A stretch of DNA of 64,000 nt from Vibrio tubiashii (GCF_028551255.1 NZ_CP117029.1:2294001-2358000), one strand, 5' to 3'. Numbered from the stretch's first letter, positions 27,612-38,564 are shown. Made by a program: numbers and translations. The notes: generated from the sequence alone by a model not told the origin.

Positions 27612-28504
27612 GCAGTTCTGTTCTCACTCCGAGTTCGAGCCAATCGAACTCCGCAAAACCGAAATCAATGCAATGGCTGAGTCGCTATAAGCCAGCTCTT
27701 TGGTTGGCACCTTTCGCACTGTTTTTCTATCTGTTTCAGCTAGCCCCAATGATTTGGGTCTTGATCAATAGTTTTATCTATGACGATGAGTTTGCTTTCG
27801 ATAACTACCTGGAAGTGCTCGACTCAGCATTTATGATGCAGGCATTTGGCAACAGCTTATGGTTAGCAGTTTGGTCAAGCGTTGTTGGGCTCGCGATTGC
27901 GACCTTATTGGTTTCTTCATTGCGCCGCGTTGACAGTAAAATCCGCGATGGTGTTATTGCCTTTACTAACATGAGCAGCAACTTTGCTGGCGTACCACTC
28001 TCCTTTGCTTTCATCATTATCTTGGGGACAAACGGAGCCATTACCTTGCTGCTCAAACAATACGGTTTGCTGGGTGATTTTGACTTATATGGAAAGTGGG
28101 GCTTACTGGCGATTTATATCTATTTTCAGATCCCACTCGCGGTGTTACTCCTCTATCCTGCGTTTGATGCATTAAGTGATGATTGGCAAGCCGCCGCTGC
28201 ACTGCTTGGGGCACGCACCTCACAGTATTGGACAAAGGTCGCTCTGCCTGTCCTTTCCCCCGCCTTATTTGGCACCTTTATCATCCTTGTCGCCAACGCG
28301 ATTGGTGCCTACGCCAGTGTGTACGCGTTAACGTCGGGCAACTACAACGTTATTACCATTCGTATCGCAAGCTTGGTATCCGGTGACTTGTTCCTTGAGC
28401 CAAATCTAGCCGCCGCCATTTCCGTGATTCTTATGGCTCTGCTTGCCTTTATCACCGTCATCAACCAATGGCTTATTTCAAAAAGCTACGCAGGTAGGAA
28501 GTAA
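27608..28504 (+). CDS. ABC transporter permease 1
   Basis: A 298-residue inner-membrane permease with six predicted helices after a 30-residue polar N terminus. The EAA loop is represented by DDWQAAAALLGARTSQYWTKVALPVLSPAL (about residues 190-220), which couples to the ATPase. It overlaps the hydrolase gene by four bases (ATGA) and the second permease by one (TAATG). Confidence 0.92.
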   Translation: MSSSVLTPSSSQSNSAKPKSMQWLSRYKPALWLAPFALFFYLFQLAPMIWVLINSFIYDDEFAFDNYLEVLDSAFMMQAFGNSLWLAVWSSVVGLAIATLLVSSLRRVDSKIRDGVIAFTNMSSNFAGVPLSFAFIIILGTNGAITLLLKQYGLLGDFDLYGKWGLLAIYIYFQIPLAVLLLYPAFDALSDDWQAAAALLGARTSQYWTKVALPVLSPALFGTFIILVANAIGAYASVYALTSGNYNVITIRIASLVSGDLFLEPNLAAAISVILMALLAFITVINQWLISKSYAGRK

Positions 28505-29289
28505 TGCAAAACGTGAATACTCGATTCCATAAATCTGTGGTTTACACCATTGTAGGTATCATGTTGATTCCTATTTTGGCGACCTTAGTTTACTCGCTCT
28601 CATCACGTTGGGGCGCAACCATTCTGCCAGACGGGTTTACTTTTGATTGGTACATCAAGCTGCTGACTGACCCTCGCTTCTTGCAAGCCTTTGGGCGTTC
28701 ATTGTTTATCTGTATCGCCGCGCTAGCGTTAAGCGTTGTTTTGATACTCCCGGCAATATTTGTGGTGTTTTATTATTTCCCTAAGCTCGACAAGCTAATG
28801 AATATCATGATTTTGCTACCTTTTGCTGTGCCACCAGTGGTCTCCTCTGTGGGCTTACTCCAGCTCTATGCCGATAGCGACATTTCGCTGATCGGAACCC
28901 CGTGGATTTTGATTGGTACTTACTTCACTATCGCACTGCCATTTATGTATCGCGCGATCTCGAACAGCTTCGAAGCAATTAATCTGCATGACTTAATGGA
29001 TGCAGCCCACCTACTAGGCGCAAGTACAAGCAAAGCATTCCTATTGATCATATTGCCAAATTTGAAGAAAGGCTTAATGGCTTCGCTGTTCCTTTCATTC
29101 TCGTTCTTACTGGGGGAATTTGTGTTCGCCAACATCTTGGTCGGTACTCGTTATGAAACCCTACAAATTTACTTGTACAACATGCGTCAAACCAGTGGTC
29201 ACTTTACTTCCGCATTAGTCATGACCTATTTCCTATTTATTTTCTTACTGACTTGGATGGCAAGTCGTTTCAGCCGAGGAGTCAAATAA
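28504..29289 (+). CDS. ABC transporter permease 2
   Basis: A 261-residue inner-membrane permease, the partner of the preceding one. The EAA loop is LMDAAHLLGASTSKAFLLIILPNLKKGL (about residues 163-190). Six membrane helices are predicted. Its stop overlaps the ATPase ATG by one base. Confidence 0.92.
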   Translation: MQNVNTRFHKSVVYTIVGIMLIPILATLVYSLSSRWGATILPDGFTFDWYIKLLTDPRFLQAFGRSLFICIAALALSVVLILPAIFVVFYYFPKLDKLMNIMILLPFAVPPVVSSVGLLQLYADSDISLIGTPWILIGTYFTIALPFMYRAISNSFEAINLHDLMDAAHLLGASTSKAFLLIILPNLKKGLMASLFLSFSFLLGEFVFANILVGTRYETLQIYLYNMRQTSGHFTSALVMTYFLFIFLLTWMASRFSRGVK

Positions 29290-30308
29290 TGAGTTACGTA
29301 ACCGCGAATAACCTGACCAAGCGCTTTGGTGATAACACGGTTTTTGAACAGATTCAGTTCACCATTGAGCAAGGTGAATTCATCACTTTGTTGGGCCCAA
29401 GTGGCTGCGGTAAGTCGACCCTACTGCGCAGTCTTGCCGGGCTAAATCCTGTGGATGGCGGCGAAATTTGGGTTAATGGTGAGGACATCACTCACCAAGT
29501 GCCACAAGAACGTGGCATTGGCATGGTGTTTCAGTCTTACGCATTGTTTCCCAACATGACGGTTGAAGGCAATATCGCGTTCGGCTTAAAGATGAAGAAG
29601 CTCAGCATTGATGAGATTCAGCGCGAGGTGGCTAAGGTTATCCAACTGGTTGAGTTAAAGGGCAAAGAAAAGCACTACCCTCATCAGCTTTCTGGCGGAC
29701 AACGTCAACGTGTTGCACTCGCGCGTGCTTTAGTCGTCAAGCCACGTATTTTGCTCCTTGATGAACCGCTCTCTGCACTCGATGCTAAGATCCGTAAACA
29801 TCTTCGTCAGCAAATTCGTGATATTCAAAAAGAGATGAATCTAACCACTATTTTCGTTACTCACGACCAAGAGGAAGCGATGATCATGTCGGATCGGATC
29901 TTCTTGATGAACAAAGGCGAGATTGTACAAGCAGGGACACCGGAAGAGATTTACACTCATCCTGCCAACGAGTTTGTGGCAAGCTTTATGGGGCATTACA
30001 ACTTGGTCGACGCCAATAAAGCGAAGCAGCTATTCAACATAGACACGGAGTGGAAAGTCGCCGTTCGACCTGAGTCAATTTACGTCAAAGAACAAGGCCG
30101 AAAATACGGTAGCCATATCTCTGCGCCACAAACCGGCACAATCAAGAACCACCAGTTGCTTGGCAATGTTATCCGCTACCAAGTGGAAGTTGATGAGTGT
30201 GAGCTCACCGTTGATCTACTCAATCGTTCATCAGAGCGTTTACTCGCCAACGGCAACCAACTAGAACTGCTGTTTAACCTAAATGAAATTCAACCTGTGA
30301 GAGCCTAA
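29289..30308 (+). CDS. ABC transporter ATP-binding protein
   Basis: A 339-residue ATPase of the CUT1/polyamine-type branch, driving the two permeases. Walker A is LGPSGCGKST (about residues 35-44), the signature LSGGQRQRVALARAL, Walker B ILLLDEPLSALD, followed by the switch TIFVTHDQEEAM. The C-terminal third is a TOBE-like regulatory domain. The frame is open further upstream inside the permease gene, but the coupled TAATG junction sets the start at 29289. Confidence 0.93.
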   Translation: MSYVTANNLTKRFGDNTVFEQIQFTIEQGEFITLLGPSGCGKSTLLRSLAGLNPVDGGEIWVNGEDITHQVPQERGIGMVFQSYALFPNMTVEGNIAFGLKMKKLSIDEIQREVAKVIQLVELKGKEKHYPHQLSGGQRQRVALARALVVKPRILLLDEPLSALDAKIRKHLRQQIRDIQKEMNLTTIFVTHDQEEAMIMSDRIFLMNKGEIVQAGTPEEIYTHPANEFVASFMGHYNLVDANKAKQLFNIDTEWKVAVRPESIYVKEQGRKYGSHISAPQTGTIKNHQLLGNVIRYQVEVDECELTVDLLNRSSERLLANGNQLELLFNLNEIQPVRA

Positions 30309-30310
30309 CC

Positions 30311-30970
30311 ATGTCTAAACCTTTGTACGTATTCGATCTAGACGAGACCTTAATCAATGCTGATTGTGCAATGATTTGGAATGAGTTTCTGGTTGACAAA
30401 GGTATCGCGACTGAGCCGAACTTCATCGATGAAGACAGACGTTTAATGAGTTTGTATGCCGAAGGTAAGTTAGATATGCAAGACTACTTAACCTTCTCTA
30501 TGGCACCATTAGCGGATATGCCTGTAGAACAAGTGAAGTTGCTGGTAGAAGAGTGTGTAAAAACTCGCATTCTAGATAAACAGTTCCCTCAATCTAAACC
30601 CTTAATCGAGCAACTCTCTCGTGATGGTATTGATATGCTAATTATCTCTGCCAGTGTGACTTTCTTGGTTGAAGCGGTGGGGCGTCAGCTAGGCATTCAC
30701 ACCGCACTTGGTATCGATCTCGTTTCAAAGGCCGATCATTACACCGCCAAGATACTAGGTGTACCAAGTTATCGTGAAGGCAAAGTCACTCGCTTAAAGC
30801 AGTGGTTAGAAGAAGGTTCAGAGTCGTATTCTGAACTGCACTTCTACACTGACTCAATCAATGACTTGCCACTGTGCGAGTACGCTGATTACGCTTATTT
30901 GGTCAATCCATGCCCTCGTTTGAAAGCACACGCGAACCAACCAAATTGGACCATACTTAATTGGGGTTAA
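30311..30970 (+). CDS. HAD-IB family phosphatase
   Basis: A 219-residue haloacid-dehalogenase hydrolase of the SerB-like subfamily. Motif I is FDLDETLI (residues 8-15), motif II IISAS, motif III a Lys near REGKVTRLK, and motif IV YTDSINDLPL. Such enzymes remove phosphate from small phosphomonoesters. It starts two bases after the ATPase stop and is the last gene of the operon, so it probably acts on the imported compound or on the product of the hydrolase encoded by the second gene. Confidence 0.88.
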   Translation: MSKPLYVFDLDETLINADCAMIWNEFLVDKGIATEPNFIDEDRRLMSLYAEGKLDMQDYLTFSMAPLADMPVEQVKLLVEECVKTRILDKQFPQSKPLIEQLSRDGIDMLIISASVTFLVEAVGRQLGIHTALGIDLVSKADHYTAKILGVPSYREGKVTRLKQWLEEGSESYSELHFYTDSINDLPLCEYADYAYLVNPCPRLKAHANQPNWTILNWG

Positions 30971-31017
30971 CGCCAAGGTTTTGCTTGAACACATCACAAT
31001 GGAATAACCCAAATTCA

Positions 31018-31043
31018 AAGAGCAACCTCGTGTTGCTCTTTTC
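31018..31043 (+). terminator. Terminator after the ABC operon
   Basis: Perfect stem AAGAGCAAC/GTTGCTCTT with loop CTCGT, followed by TTCTCTC, a modest T tract. Confidence 0.65.
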
Positions 31044-31237
31044 TCTCTCCTCAGCCAAACATTCACTAGGCAAAATCTAAATGCCAGTTTTCCTTTACTA
31101 AGTCGTATTTATTCAACTTTTTTAGCACAATCTCGTATAATTTTTATTCAATAATATAAAACCTTATCTTTCCTTGGTTGTTATTGAACAAGCAAAGCAG
31201 GATAATGTCGGGATCGGAATTTCTAAATTATATAACT

Positions 31238-31819
31238 ATGACCGAATATCTTTTGTTGTTGGTCGGCACTGTGCTGGTCAACAACTTTGTACTGGTGAAG
31301 TTTCTGGGCTTATGTCCATTTATGGGTGTTTCTAAAAAACTAGAAACCGCTATCGGAATGGGGTTAGCGACAACGTTCGTTTTGACCTTAGCATCCGTGT
31401 GCGCGTATCTCGTAGAGAATTACATTTTAGATCCACTCAACCTGCAATATTTGCGCACCATGAGTTTTATTCTGGTGATCGCGGTTGTGGTTCAATTTAC
31501 GGAGATGGTCGTACATAAAACTAGCCCGACTCTGTATCGCCTATTAGGTATTTTCCTTCCTCTGATCACCACTAACTGTGCGGTTCTGGGTGTAGCGCTA
31601 CTTAACATTAACGAAAACCATAACTTTATCGAATCGATCATCTATGGTTTCGGTGCGGCGGTTGGCTTTTCATTGGTACTGGTGTTGTTTGCCTCTATGC
31701 GCGAACGCCTTGCCGCTGCTGACGTCCCTATGCCATTCAAAGGCGCATCAATTGCGATGATTACCGCTGGATTAATGTCTCTAGCATTCATGGGCTTTAC
31801 TGGTTTGGTGAAACTGTAA
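31238..31819 (+). CDS. rsxA: Electron transport complex subunit RsxA
   Basis: Membrane subunit of the Rsx/Rnf complex, which moves electrons between NADH and ferredoxin-like acceptors; in E. coli it reduces SoxR to switch off the oxidative stress response. The 193 residues equal the E. coli length, with six membrane helices and conserved [19 protein letters not shown] and [10 protein letters not shown], the latter supplying a membrane cysteine. The frame runs 20 codons upstream, but the homologous start [16 protein letters not shown] fixes the ATG at 31238. It is the first gene of rsxABCDGE-nth. Confidence 0.96.
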   Translation: MTEYLLLLVGTVLVNNFVLVKFLGLCPFMGVSKKLETAIGMGLATTFVLTLASVCAYLVENYILDPLNLQYLRTMSFILVIAVVVQFTEMVVHKTSPTLYRLLGIFLPLITTNCAVLGVALLNINENHNFIESIIYGFGAAVGFSLVLVLFASMRERLAAADVPMPFKGASIAMITAGLMSLAFMGFTGLVKL

Positions 31820-32403
31820 TGAGCTCAATAGTAATCGCAATAATCGCCATCGCGGTTCTCGCCGCTATTTTCGGTGCGATCCTTGGTTTCGCTTCGATTC
31901 GCTTTAAAGTTGAGGCGGATCCTATTGTTGATCAAATAGACAGCATTCTACCGCAAACCCAATGTGGTCAGTGTGGCTACCCCGGATGCCGACCATACGC
32001 TGAGGCTATCGCCAATGGTGATGAAATCAACAAATGTCCTCCGGGTGGTCAGGCAACAATAGAAAAGCTTGCGGACCTAATGGGAGTCGAAGCAACCGAC
32101 TCGGCACACGACCTTGAAAACGCAGTAAAAACCGTCGCATTTATCCACGAAGATATGTGTATTGGCTGTACTAAGTGTATTCAAGCCTGTCCAGTAGACG
32201 CCATTGTGGGTGGGACAAAAGCACTTCATACCGTGATTAAGGACGAATGTACTGGGTGTGATTTATGTGTTGCTCCTTGCCCAACAGACTGTATTGAAAT
32301 GATTCCTGTAGAAACCACTACAGCGAGCTGGAAGTGGCAGATGGACGCCATTCCTGTTGTTGATATTACCGATTCTGCGGCCAAGCAGAACAGCGGGAGT
32401 TAA
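31819..32403 (+). CDS. rsxB: Electron transport complex subunit RsxB
   Basis: Iron-sulfur subunit of Rsx, 194 residues. An N-terminal membrane anchor is followed by a cluster motif [16 protein letters not shown] (about residues 49-65) ending at CPPGG, then two ferredoxin-type [4Fe-4S] motifs, [12 protein letters not shown] and [12 protein letters not shown]. Its ATG overlaps the rsxA stop by one base. Confidence 0.97.
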   Translation: MSSIVIAIIAIAVLAAIFGAILGFASIRFKVEADPIVDQIDSILPQTQCGQCGYPGCRPYAEAIANGDEINKCPPGGQATIEKLADLMGVEATDSAHDLENAVKTVAFIHEDMCIGCTKCIQACPVDAIVGGTKALHTVIKDECTGCDLCVAPCPTDCIEMIPVETTTASWKWQMDAIPVVDITDSAAKQNSGS

Positions 32404-32411
32404 GGACTGGT

Positions 32412-35003
32412 ATGCTGTCATTAATCGAACAAATCAAAACTGGCGCCTTGTGGACCTTCCCGGGTGGTGTTCACCCAGTTGAAAACAAATCTCAGTCGGT
32501 CAGTCATGCACTTTCGCGCGCGGCTATTGCCGAAGAAATTGTCCTGCCGGTCAAACAACACATTGGTAAGCCTGGCACCATTACCGTTGAAGTTGGCGAG
32601 CAGGTACTTAAAGGTCAGTCACTGACTAAGTACGACACTAGCTTTATGCTGCCTGTGCATGCGCCAACTTCAGGCACTGTGGTTGCTATTGAGCCAAGAA
32701 CCACTGCGCACCCTTCTGGTTTAAGTGAAACCTGTATTGTTATTAAGCCTGATATGGCTGACAACTGGATCGAACGCGATGGCTGGTCTAATTATACTGA
32801 GCGCACTCCTGACGAGCTGATTGAAAAGATTCGCCAAGCTGGTGTATCTGGTATGGGTGGTGCAGGCTTCCCAACAGCGAAGAAAATTCAATCGGGTCTG
32901 GCAAGAACAGAGATTCTGATCATCAACGCTGCAGAGTGTGAGCCCTACATTACTGCCGATGATATGTTGATGCGTGAACATGCCGAAGAGATCATTCAGG
33001 GTATAGAGATCGTTGAACATATCCTCAAGCCGAAACTAACGGTTATTGGCATTGAAGATAACAAACCTGAAGCAGTCAAAGCGCTACAACAAGCCGCCGA
33101 GCACAAAGACATTGTCATCCGTGTTATCCCGACTAAATACCCTTCAGGTGGTGAGAAGCAGCTGATCAAAATCCTGACCAACAAAGAAGTGCCAAATGGC
33201 GGTATTCCTGCAGATATCGGGATATTGGTGCAAAACGTCGGCTCACTGCATGCGATCAAACGAGCGGTTTGCGATGGCGAACCACTTGTAGAACGTATCG
33301 TGACATTAACCGGTGATACCTTTAAACAGCCAAGAAACGTTTGGGCGCTACTTGGCACGCCAGTGCAGGCTCTGTTGGATGAGTTTAGTTACAAAGCAGA
33401 TAAGAAATTACCGCGCCTAATTATGGGCGGTCCTATGATGGGCTTCACTCTGCCTCATGCGCAGGTGCCAATCACCAAAACGTCCAACTGTATTCTGGCT
33501 CCCACTCGCAAAGAGATTTCACCGAATCAGTATGAAATGGCGTGTATCCGCTGCGGTCAGTGTGCCGAAGCCTGCCCTGCCTCTCTTCTCCCTCAGCAAC
33601 TGGTTTGGCATGCCAAAGCAGAAGAGCTTGATAAATGTGAAGAGCTGAACATTAAAGATTGTATCGAGTGTGGTGCTTGTGCCTTCGTTTGTCCGAGTGA
33701 AATCCCACTGGTTCAATACTACCGCCAAGCAAAAGCTGAGATCCGTACTCGTAAAGAAGAAGCAGAAGCGGCAGAGCGCGCGAAGATTCGTTTTGAAGAG
33801 AAGAAAGCGCGTCTAGAGCGAGATAAAGCCGCTCGCGAAAATCGTTTCAAGAAAGCCGCAGATGACCGCCGTAAAGAGATGAAATCTTCTGGTGGCGATG
33901 ATGCGATTGCAGCCGCCATTGCACGAGTTAAGGCACAAAAAGCCCAGCCTGCCACAGAAGAGAAAGCCGTTAAACCTGCTGTTGCAGCGGCAATTGCAAG
34001 AGCGAAAGCAAAACAGGCTGAAGCGATGCAAAGCGGCCAAGCTGAACCTGATAACAGCGAAATGGCCAAGCTGCGTGAAGAGCGTAAACGTCAAGCGAGA
34101 GAGCGCAAAGCAGAGAAAGCCCAGCAATCTGAACACACGTCAACAGACGACAAAAAAGATGCCGTCGCTGCTGCGATAGCGCGAGCTAAAGCGAAAAAAG
34201 CACAGCAAGCTGGCTCTGACGGCGCTCAAGCACCCGCTACAGATAAAAAAGCCGCCGTCGCTGCAGCAATAGCCCGAGCTAAAGCGAAGAAAGCGCAAAC
34301 AGAAGAAACTGACCAAGCGCCACCAGCTGAAGATAAGAAAGCTGCTGTTGCTGCCGCAATTGCGCGAGCGAAAGCACGTAAAGCCGAGCAACAAACTCAA
34401 TCTGAGCCTTATGAGCCTGCTGCAGAGGCAACTGACGAAGATCCGAAGAAAGCCGCCGTTGCTGCCGCTATTGCGCGAGCAAAAGCGCGTAAAGCTGAGC
34501 AGCAAACTCAATCTGAGCCTGCTGAGCAAGCGCCTGCAACAGAAGCAACTGAAGAAGATCCAAAGAAAGCCGCTGTTGCCGCTGCTATCGCACGAGCAAA
34601 AGCACGTAAAGCCAAGCAGCAAGAGCAATCTGAGCCTGCTGAGAAAGCGCCTGCTGCAGAAGTAGCTGAGGAAGATCCGAAGAAAGCTGCCGTTGCTGCC
34701 GCGATTGCACGAGCTAAAGCACGTAAAGCCGAGCAGCAAGCTCAATCTGAGCCTGTGGAACAAGCACCTACTGCGGAAACAGCAGAGGAAGATCCGAAGA
34801 AAGCTGCCGTTGCTGCCGCAGTTGCACGAGCAAAAGCACGTAAAGCCAAGCAGCAAGAGCAATCTGAGCCTGCTGAGCAAGCGCCTGCACCGGAAGCAAC
34901 TGACGAAGATCCGAAGAAAGCCGCCGTTGCCGCTGCTATTGCTCGCGCTAAAGCACGCAAAGCTGAAAAAGAACAACAAAAACAATTTGAGGAGAAAGAG
35001 TAG
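32412..35003 (+). CDS. rsxC: Electron transport complex subunit RsxC with long Ala/Lys repeat tail
   Basis: Peripheral NADH/flavin subunit of Rsx, 863 residues. The first 450 residues are the conserved core, with the FMN/NADH-binding [12 protein letters not shown] and two cluster motifs, [12 protein letters not shown] and [12 protein letters not shown]. From about residue 450 a charged coiled region leads to a tail in which [11 protein letters not shown] recurs about ten times; the last full units are about 39 residues. Such a tail is usual in gammaproteobacterial RsxC but is longer here than in the 740-residue E. coli protein. It ends one base into rsxD. Confidence 0.95.
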   Translation: MLSLIEQIKTGALWTFPGGVHPVENKSQSVSHALSRAAIAEEIVLPVKQHIGKPGTITVEVGEQVLKGQSLTKYDTSFMLPVHAPTSGTVVAIEPRTTAHPSGLSETCIVIKPDMADNWIERDGWSNYTERTPDELIEKIRQAGVSGMGGAGFPTAKKIQSGLARTEILIINAAECEPYITADDMLMREHAEEIIQGIEIVEHILKPKLTVIGIEDNKPEAVKALQQAAEHKDIVIRVIPTKYPSGGEKQLIKILTNKEVPNGGIPADIGILVQNVGSLHAIKRAVCDGEPLVERIVTLTGDTFKQPRNVWALLGTPVQALLDEFSYKADKKLPRLIMGGPMMGFTLPHAQVPITKTSNCILAPTRKEISPNQYEMACIRCGQCAEACPASLLPQQLVWHAKAEELDKCEELNIKDCIECGACAFVCPSEIPLVQYYRQAKAEIRTRKEEAEAAERAKIRFEEKKARLERDKAARENRFKKAADDRRKEMKSSGGDDAIAAAIARVKAQKAQPATEEKAVKPAVAAAIARAKAKQAEAMQSGQAEPDNSEMAKLREERKRQARERKAEKAQQSEHTSTDDKKDAVAAAIARAKAKKAQQAGSDGAQAPATDKKAAVAAAIARAKAKKAQTEETDQAPPAEDKKAAVAAAIARAKARKAEQQTQSEPYEPAAEATDEDPKKAAVAAAIARAKARKAEQQTQSEPAEQAPATEATEEDPKKAAVAAAIARAKARKAKQQEQSEPAEKAPAAEVAEEDPKKAAVAAAIARAKARKAEQQAQSEPVEQAPTAETAEEDPKKAAVAAAVARAKARKAKQQEQSEPAEQAPAPEATDEDPKKAAVAAAIARAKARKAEKEQQKQFEEKE
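33899..34975 (+). repeat. Tandem repeats in the rsxC 3' region
   Basis: About ten in-frame copies of a unit coding for [11 protein letters not shown] plus a variable Glu/Gln/Pro spacer. The last five units are close to 117 bases with high mutual similarity, so copy number may vary by recombination. Confidence 0.85.
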
Positions 35004-36049
35004 TGGCCTTCTTTATTGCCAGCTCACCCCATGCGCATAGCCGCAGAAGCACTCCTGATCTAATGAAATGGGTAGCGCTTTGCGCCTTGCCAGGATTGGC
35101 AGCACAAACCTATTTCTTTGGCTGGGGCACAATAATCCAGCTTATTCTTGCGATTGTGATCGGTCTGGGTTTAGAAGCCTTGGTCATGCTGGCCAGAAAA
35201 CGTCACCCGATGTCAGCACTACGCGATAACAGCGCCTTAGTCACGGCTTGGCTGCTTGCTATTGCGATTCCTCCGCTGTCACCTTGGTGGATCATTACTA
35301 TCGGGCTTATTTTCGCCATTGTAATTGCCAAGCACCTCTATGGTGGTATTGGTCAAAACCTATTTAACCCAGCGATGGTCGCTTATGTGGTACTGCTGAT
35401 CTCTTTCCCAGTACAGATGACAAGCTGGATCTCTCCCAATGAACTGCAAGCAACGGCGATTTCGAGTGGAGATGCTTTTTCGCTTATCTTTACCGGATTT
35501 AACCTAGAAGGGCTCTCTCTTCAACAAATCCGCACCGGCATTGATGGCGTCACCATGGCAACACCTTTGGATGCCTTTAAGACTGCGTTGACCACGGGCA
35601 ACACGGCCAGTGAAGCCTTAACCCAACCACAATTTGGTAGCCTAGCGGGTATCGGCTGGGAGTGGGTCAACCTTGCTTATCTTGTTGGTGGTCTCATTCT
35701 GATCAAAGTACGAGTGATCAATTGGCATATTCCGGTGAGCTTTTTGTTGAGCCTGACGCTAATCAGCAGCCTGTTCATGATTTTGACTCCGGGAACGACG
35801 GCGTCACCGCTTATTCACCTTCTATCTGGTGCAACCATGCTGGGTGCCTTCTTTATTGCCACTGATCCAGTCTCGGCTTCAACGACAGTTAAAGGGCGAT
35901 TGGTGTTTGGCGCATTTATCGGTGCTATGGTATTTATCATCCGCAGTTGGGGTGGCTTCCCTGATGGTGTGGCCTTTGCGGTATTGCTGGGTAATATGTG
36001 TGTACCTCTTATCGATTACTACACCAAACCAAGAACATACGGTCACTAA
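35003..36049 (+). CDS. rsxD: Electron transport complex subunit RsxD
   Basis: Membrane subunit of Rsx, 348 residues with about nine helices. It carries the covalent FMN motif: DGVTMATPL supplies the Thr (about residue 187) that receives flavin from Apb[14 protein letters not shown] and [13 protein letters not shown] are further family signatures. It starts with a GTG overlapping the rsxC stop. Confidence 0.96.
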   Translation: MAFFIASSPHAHSRRSTPDLMKWVALCALPGLAAQTYFFGWGTIIQLILAIVIGLGLEALVMLARKRHPMSALRDNSALVTAWLLAIAIPPLSPWWIITIGLIFAIVIAKHLYGGIGQNLFNPAMVAYVVLLISFPVQMTSWISPNELQATAISSGDAFSLIFTGFNLEGLSLQQIRTGIDGVTMATPLDAFKTALTTGNTASEALTQPQFGSLAGIGWEWVNLAYLVGGLILIKVRVINWHIPVSFLLSLTLISSLFMILTPGTTASPLIHLLSGATMLGAFFIATDPVSASTTVKGRLVFGAFIGAMVFIIRSWGGFPDGVAFAVLLGNMCVPLIDYYTKPRTYGH

Positions 36050-36058
36050 GGTTTCATC

Positions 36059-36694
36059 ATGTTAAATGCGATTAGAAAAAATGGTGTGGTTCTAGCGGTG
36101 TTTGCCTGTGCTTCGACCGGTGTAGTGGCGCTGACCAACTATTTAACTAAAGATCAGATTCAGCTGCAGGAACAAAAGCAGCTGCTTTCGGTGCTCAATC
36201 AAGTGATTCCTCACCAAATGCACGATAACGATCTTTATCAAGCTTGTACCTTAGTCAGTGACCCAGCACTTGGCACCGACTCACCGATGCCCGTCTATAT
36301 GGCAACCATCAATAATGAACCATCGGCTTTAGCCATCGAAGCCATTGCACCAGACGGCTATAATGGCGCTATCAAGATTATTGTCGGTATCCAACAAGAT
36401 GGAACCATTACCGGAACGCGGGTCTTAAGCCATCAAGAAACACCAGGGTTGGGTGATAAAATAGATTTACGTATCACCGACTGGATCCTCGGTTTTGCAG
36501 GTAAAACGGTCAGCGAAGATAATCAATCCGACTGGAAAGTACGTAAAGATGGTGGTCAGTTTGATCAATTCACAGGGGCGACAATTACTCCTCGCGCTGT
36601 GGTGAAAGCGGTAAAAAATACTGTTGAGTACGTTAATACCCATCGTGAACAAATATTGGCACAACCACTAAACTGTGGAGGCAACCATGAGTGA
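36059..36694 (+). CDS. rsxG: Electron transport complex subunit RsxG
   Basis: Single-span periplasmic subunit of Rsx, 211 residues. After an N-terminal membrane helix it has the covalent FMN site in [14 protein letters not shown] (flavinylated Thr of SGAT/TGAT, about residue 175). It overlaps the beginning of rsxE by eight bases. Confidence 0.96.
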   Translation: MLNAIRKNGVVLAVFACASTGVVALTNYLTKDQIQLQEQKQLLSVLNQVIPHQMHDNDLYQACTLVSDPALGTDSPMPVYMATINNEPSALAIEAIAPDGYNGAIKIIVGIQQDGTITGTRVLSHQETPGLGDKIDLRITDWILGFAGKTVSEDNQSDWKVRKDGGQFDQFTGATITPRAVVKAVKNTVEYVNTHREQILAQPLNCGGNHE

Positions 36695-37379
36695 GCATAA
36701 GACCTTAATTAAGAACGGCATGTGGGACAACAACCCTGCTCTAGTTCAATTACTAGGCTTGTGTCCATTACTTGCTGTTTCATCGACCGTGACCAATGCG
36801 CTTGGGTTGGGAATTGCTACCCTACTCGTTCTGGTCGGTTCAAATGTGACCGTTTCATTGGTGCGTGACTATGTACCGAAAGAAGTACGTATCCCTGTAT
36901 TCGTAATGATCATCGCCGCACTGGTAACCTGCGTTCAATTGTTGATGAATGCCTACGCGTACGGCCTGTACCTTTCTCTAGGTATCTTTATTCCTTTGAT
37001 CGTAACTAACTGTATCATCATTGGTCGCGCCGAAGCCTTTGCGTCTAAGAACGACCTACTTCCTGCAGCACAAGACGGCTTTTGGATGGGGCTCGGAATG
37101 ACCAGCGTACTGGTCGTCTTAGGGGCAATGCGTGAAGTTATTGGTAACGGAACGCTATTTGACGGTGCAGACCTATTACTCGGTGAATGGGCAACCTCGT
37201 TACGAATCGAGGTGTTTCAGTTCGACAACAGCTTCCTGCTCGCCCTGCTTCCACCAGGTGCTTTCATCGGCGTCGGATTGCTCATTGCCGCGAAAAATGT
37301 CATAGATAAACAATTAGAAGCTCGCCAGCCGAAAAAACAAAAACAAGCCATTGAGCGAGCTCGGGTGACCAATCAATAA
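36687..37379 (+). CDS. rsxE: Electron transport complex subunit RsxE
   Basis: Membrane subunit of Rsx, homologous to RsxA, 230 residues with six helices. [13 protein letters not shown] and [17 protein letters not shown] are conserved and supply membrane cysteines. An in-frame codon four residues upstream exists, but GGAGG before the ATG at 36687 is the better start. Confidence 0.95.
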   Translation: MSEHKTLIKNGMWDNNPALVQLLGLCPLLAVSSTVTNALGLGIATLLVLVGSNVTVSLVRDYVPKEVRIPVFVMIIAALVTCVQLLMNAYAYGLYLSLGIFIPLIVTNCIIIGRAEAFASKNDLLPAAQDGFWMGLGMTSVLVVLGAMREVIGNGTLFDGADLLLGEWATSLRIEVFQFDNSFLLALLPPGAFIGVGLLIAAKNVIDKQLEARQPKKQKQAIERARVTNQ

Positions 37380-37429
37380 CAACAGTTTGAGCGTATCGCA
37401 TCAAACGGAGCACTGGAAAGCAGCCTCAA

Positions 37430-38071
37430 ATGAACAAAGATAAACGACGATTAATACTGGAGCGACTGAGGGAAAATAACCCTAACCCTCAAACCGAATT
37501 AAATTGGAGTACACCTTTCGAATTACTGATTGCGGTACTTCTCTCAGCTCAAGCCACTGACGTAAGTGTGAACAAAGCGACGGACAAGCTCTATCCTGTC
37601 GCTAACACCCCACAAGGTCTATTTGACTTAGGGGTTGATGGTGTCAAAGAGTATATTAAAACCATCGGTCTATTTAACTCAAAAGCTGAGAACGTCATTA
37701 AGACCTGTAAGATCATACTCGAACAGCACAATGGCGAAGTCCCTGAGAACCGTGAGGCTCTCGAAGCATTACCCGGCGTTGGTCGTAAAACCGCAAACGT
37801 GGTGCTAAATACCGCTTTTGGCTGGCCAACTATCGCTGTGGACACGCATATCTACCGCGTTTCAAATCGTACTAAGTTTGCAATGGGTAAGAATGTCGAC
37901 CAAGTAGAAGAGAAACTGCTTAAGGTCGTACCTAAAGAGTTTAAGTTAGATGTACACCATTGGCTAATCCTACATGGTCGCTATACGTGTGTTGCGCGTA
38001 AACCGCGCTGTGGTAGCTGCATCATTGAAGACCTTTGCGAATACAAAGAAAAAGTTTATCCAGAAAATTAG
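37430..38071 (+). CDS. nth: Endonuclease III
   Basis: DNA glycosylase/AP lyase for oxidised pyrimidines in base excision repair, 213 residues. The helix-hairpin-helix LPGVGRKTANVVLN with catalytic Lys (about residue 120), catalytic Asp in AVDTHIYRVSNR, and the C-terminal [4Fe-4S] cysteines C-x6-C-x2-C-x5-C (CVARKPRCGSCIIEDLC) are all present. It follows rsxE by 50 bases, the usual gammaproteobacterial linkage. Confidence 0.97.
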   Translation: MNKDKRRLILERLRENNPNPQTELNWSTPFELLIAVLLSAQATDVSVNKATDKLYPVANTPQGLFDLGVDGVKEYIKTIGLFNSKAENVIKTCKIILEQHNGEVPENREALEALPGVGRKTANVVLNTAFGWPTIAVDTHIYRVSNRTKFAMGKNVDQVEEKLLKVVPKEFKLDVHHWLILHGRYTCVARKPRCGSCIIEDLCEYKEKVYPEN

Positions 38072-38083
38072 GAGAGCACGACA

Positions 38084-38500
38084 ATGTCAAATGGACGTAT
38101 CCTGCACACCATGCTTCGCGTAGGTGATCTAGACAAATCAATTCAATTTTATACTGATGTAATGGGCATGCAGCTACTTCGTACCAACGAAAATAAAGAG
38201 TATGAATATACTCTGGCTTTTCTTGGTTATGGCGATGAGTCTCAAGGTGCCGTCATTGAGCTAACGTATAACTGGGGTACAGAAGAGTATGACTTAGGCA
38301 GTGCTTTTGGTCATATCGCTATTGGGGTTGATGATATCTACACCACTTGCGACGCAATCAAAGCAGCGGGTGGTAATGTAACTCGTGAACCAGGCCCAGT
38401 TAAAGGCGGTACAACCCATATTGCTTTCGTCAAAGACCCTGATGGCTACATGTTAGAACTCATCCAGAACAAGCAAGCATCCGCGGGCTTAGAAGGTTAA
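38084..38500 (+). CDS. gloA: Lactoylglutathione lyase (glyoxalase I)
   Basis: Converts the hemithioacetal of methylglyoxal and glutathione to S-lactoylglutathione. The 138-residue protein has the metal ligands His (ILHTMLRV, residue 6), Glu (GAVIELTYN), His (FGHIAI) and Glu (YMLELIQ) of the nickel-type dimer. GGAGAG precedes the ATG, 12 bases after nth, so it may be read with that operon. Confidence 0.96.
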   Translation: MSNGRILHTMLRVGDLDKSIQFYTDVMGMQLLRTNENKEYEYTLAFLGYGDESQGAVIELTYNWGTEEYDLGSAFGHIAIGVDDIYTTCDAIKAAGGNVTREPGPVKGGTTHIAFVKDPDGYMLELIQNKQASAGLEG

Positions 38501-38525
38501 TCATCACTTCAAGTGATGTTGAAAA

Positions 38526-38556
38526 TGGGACAGTATCACACTGTCCTATTTTTTTA
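38526..38556 (+). terminator. Terminator after gloA
   Basis: Stem GGACAGT/ACTGTCC with loop ATCAC and a run of seven T. Confidence 0.9.
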
Positions 38557-38564
38557 GCTTTACT

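Noticed and set aside
34140..34985. Long open frame antisense to the rsxC repeats, Cys/Phe/Leu-rich
   Set aside because: It is the complement of the Ala/Lys repeat coding; its repeat periodicity follows rsxC, and it has no plausible start or independent family match.
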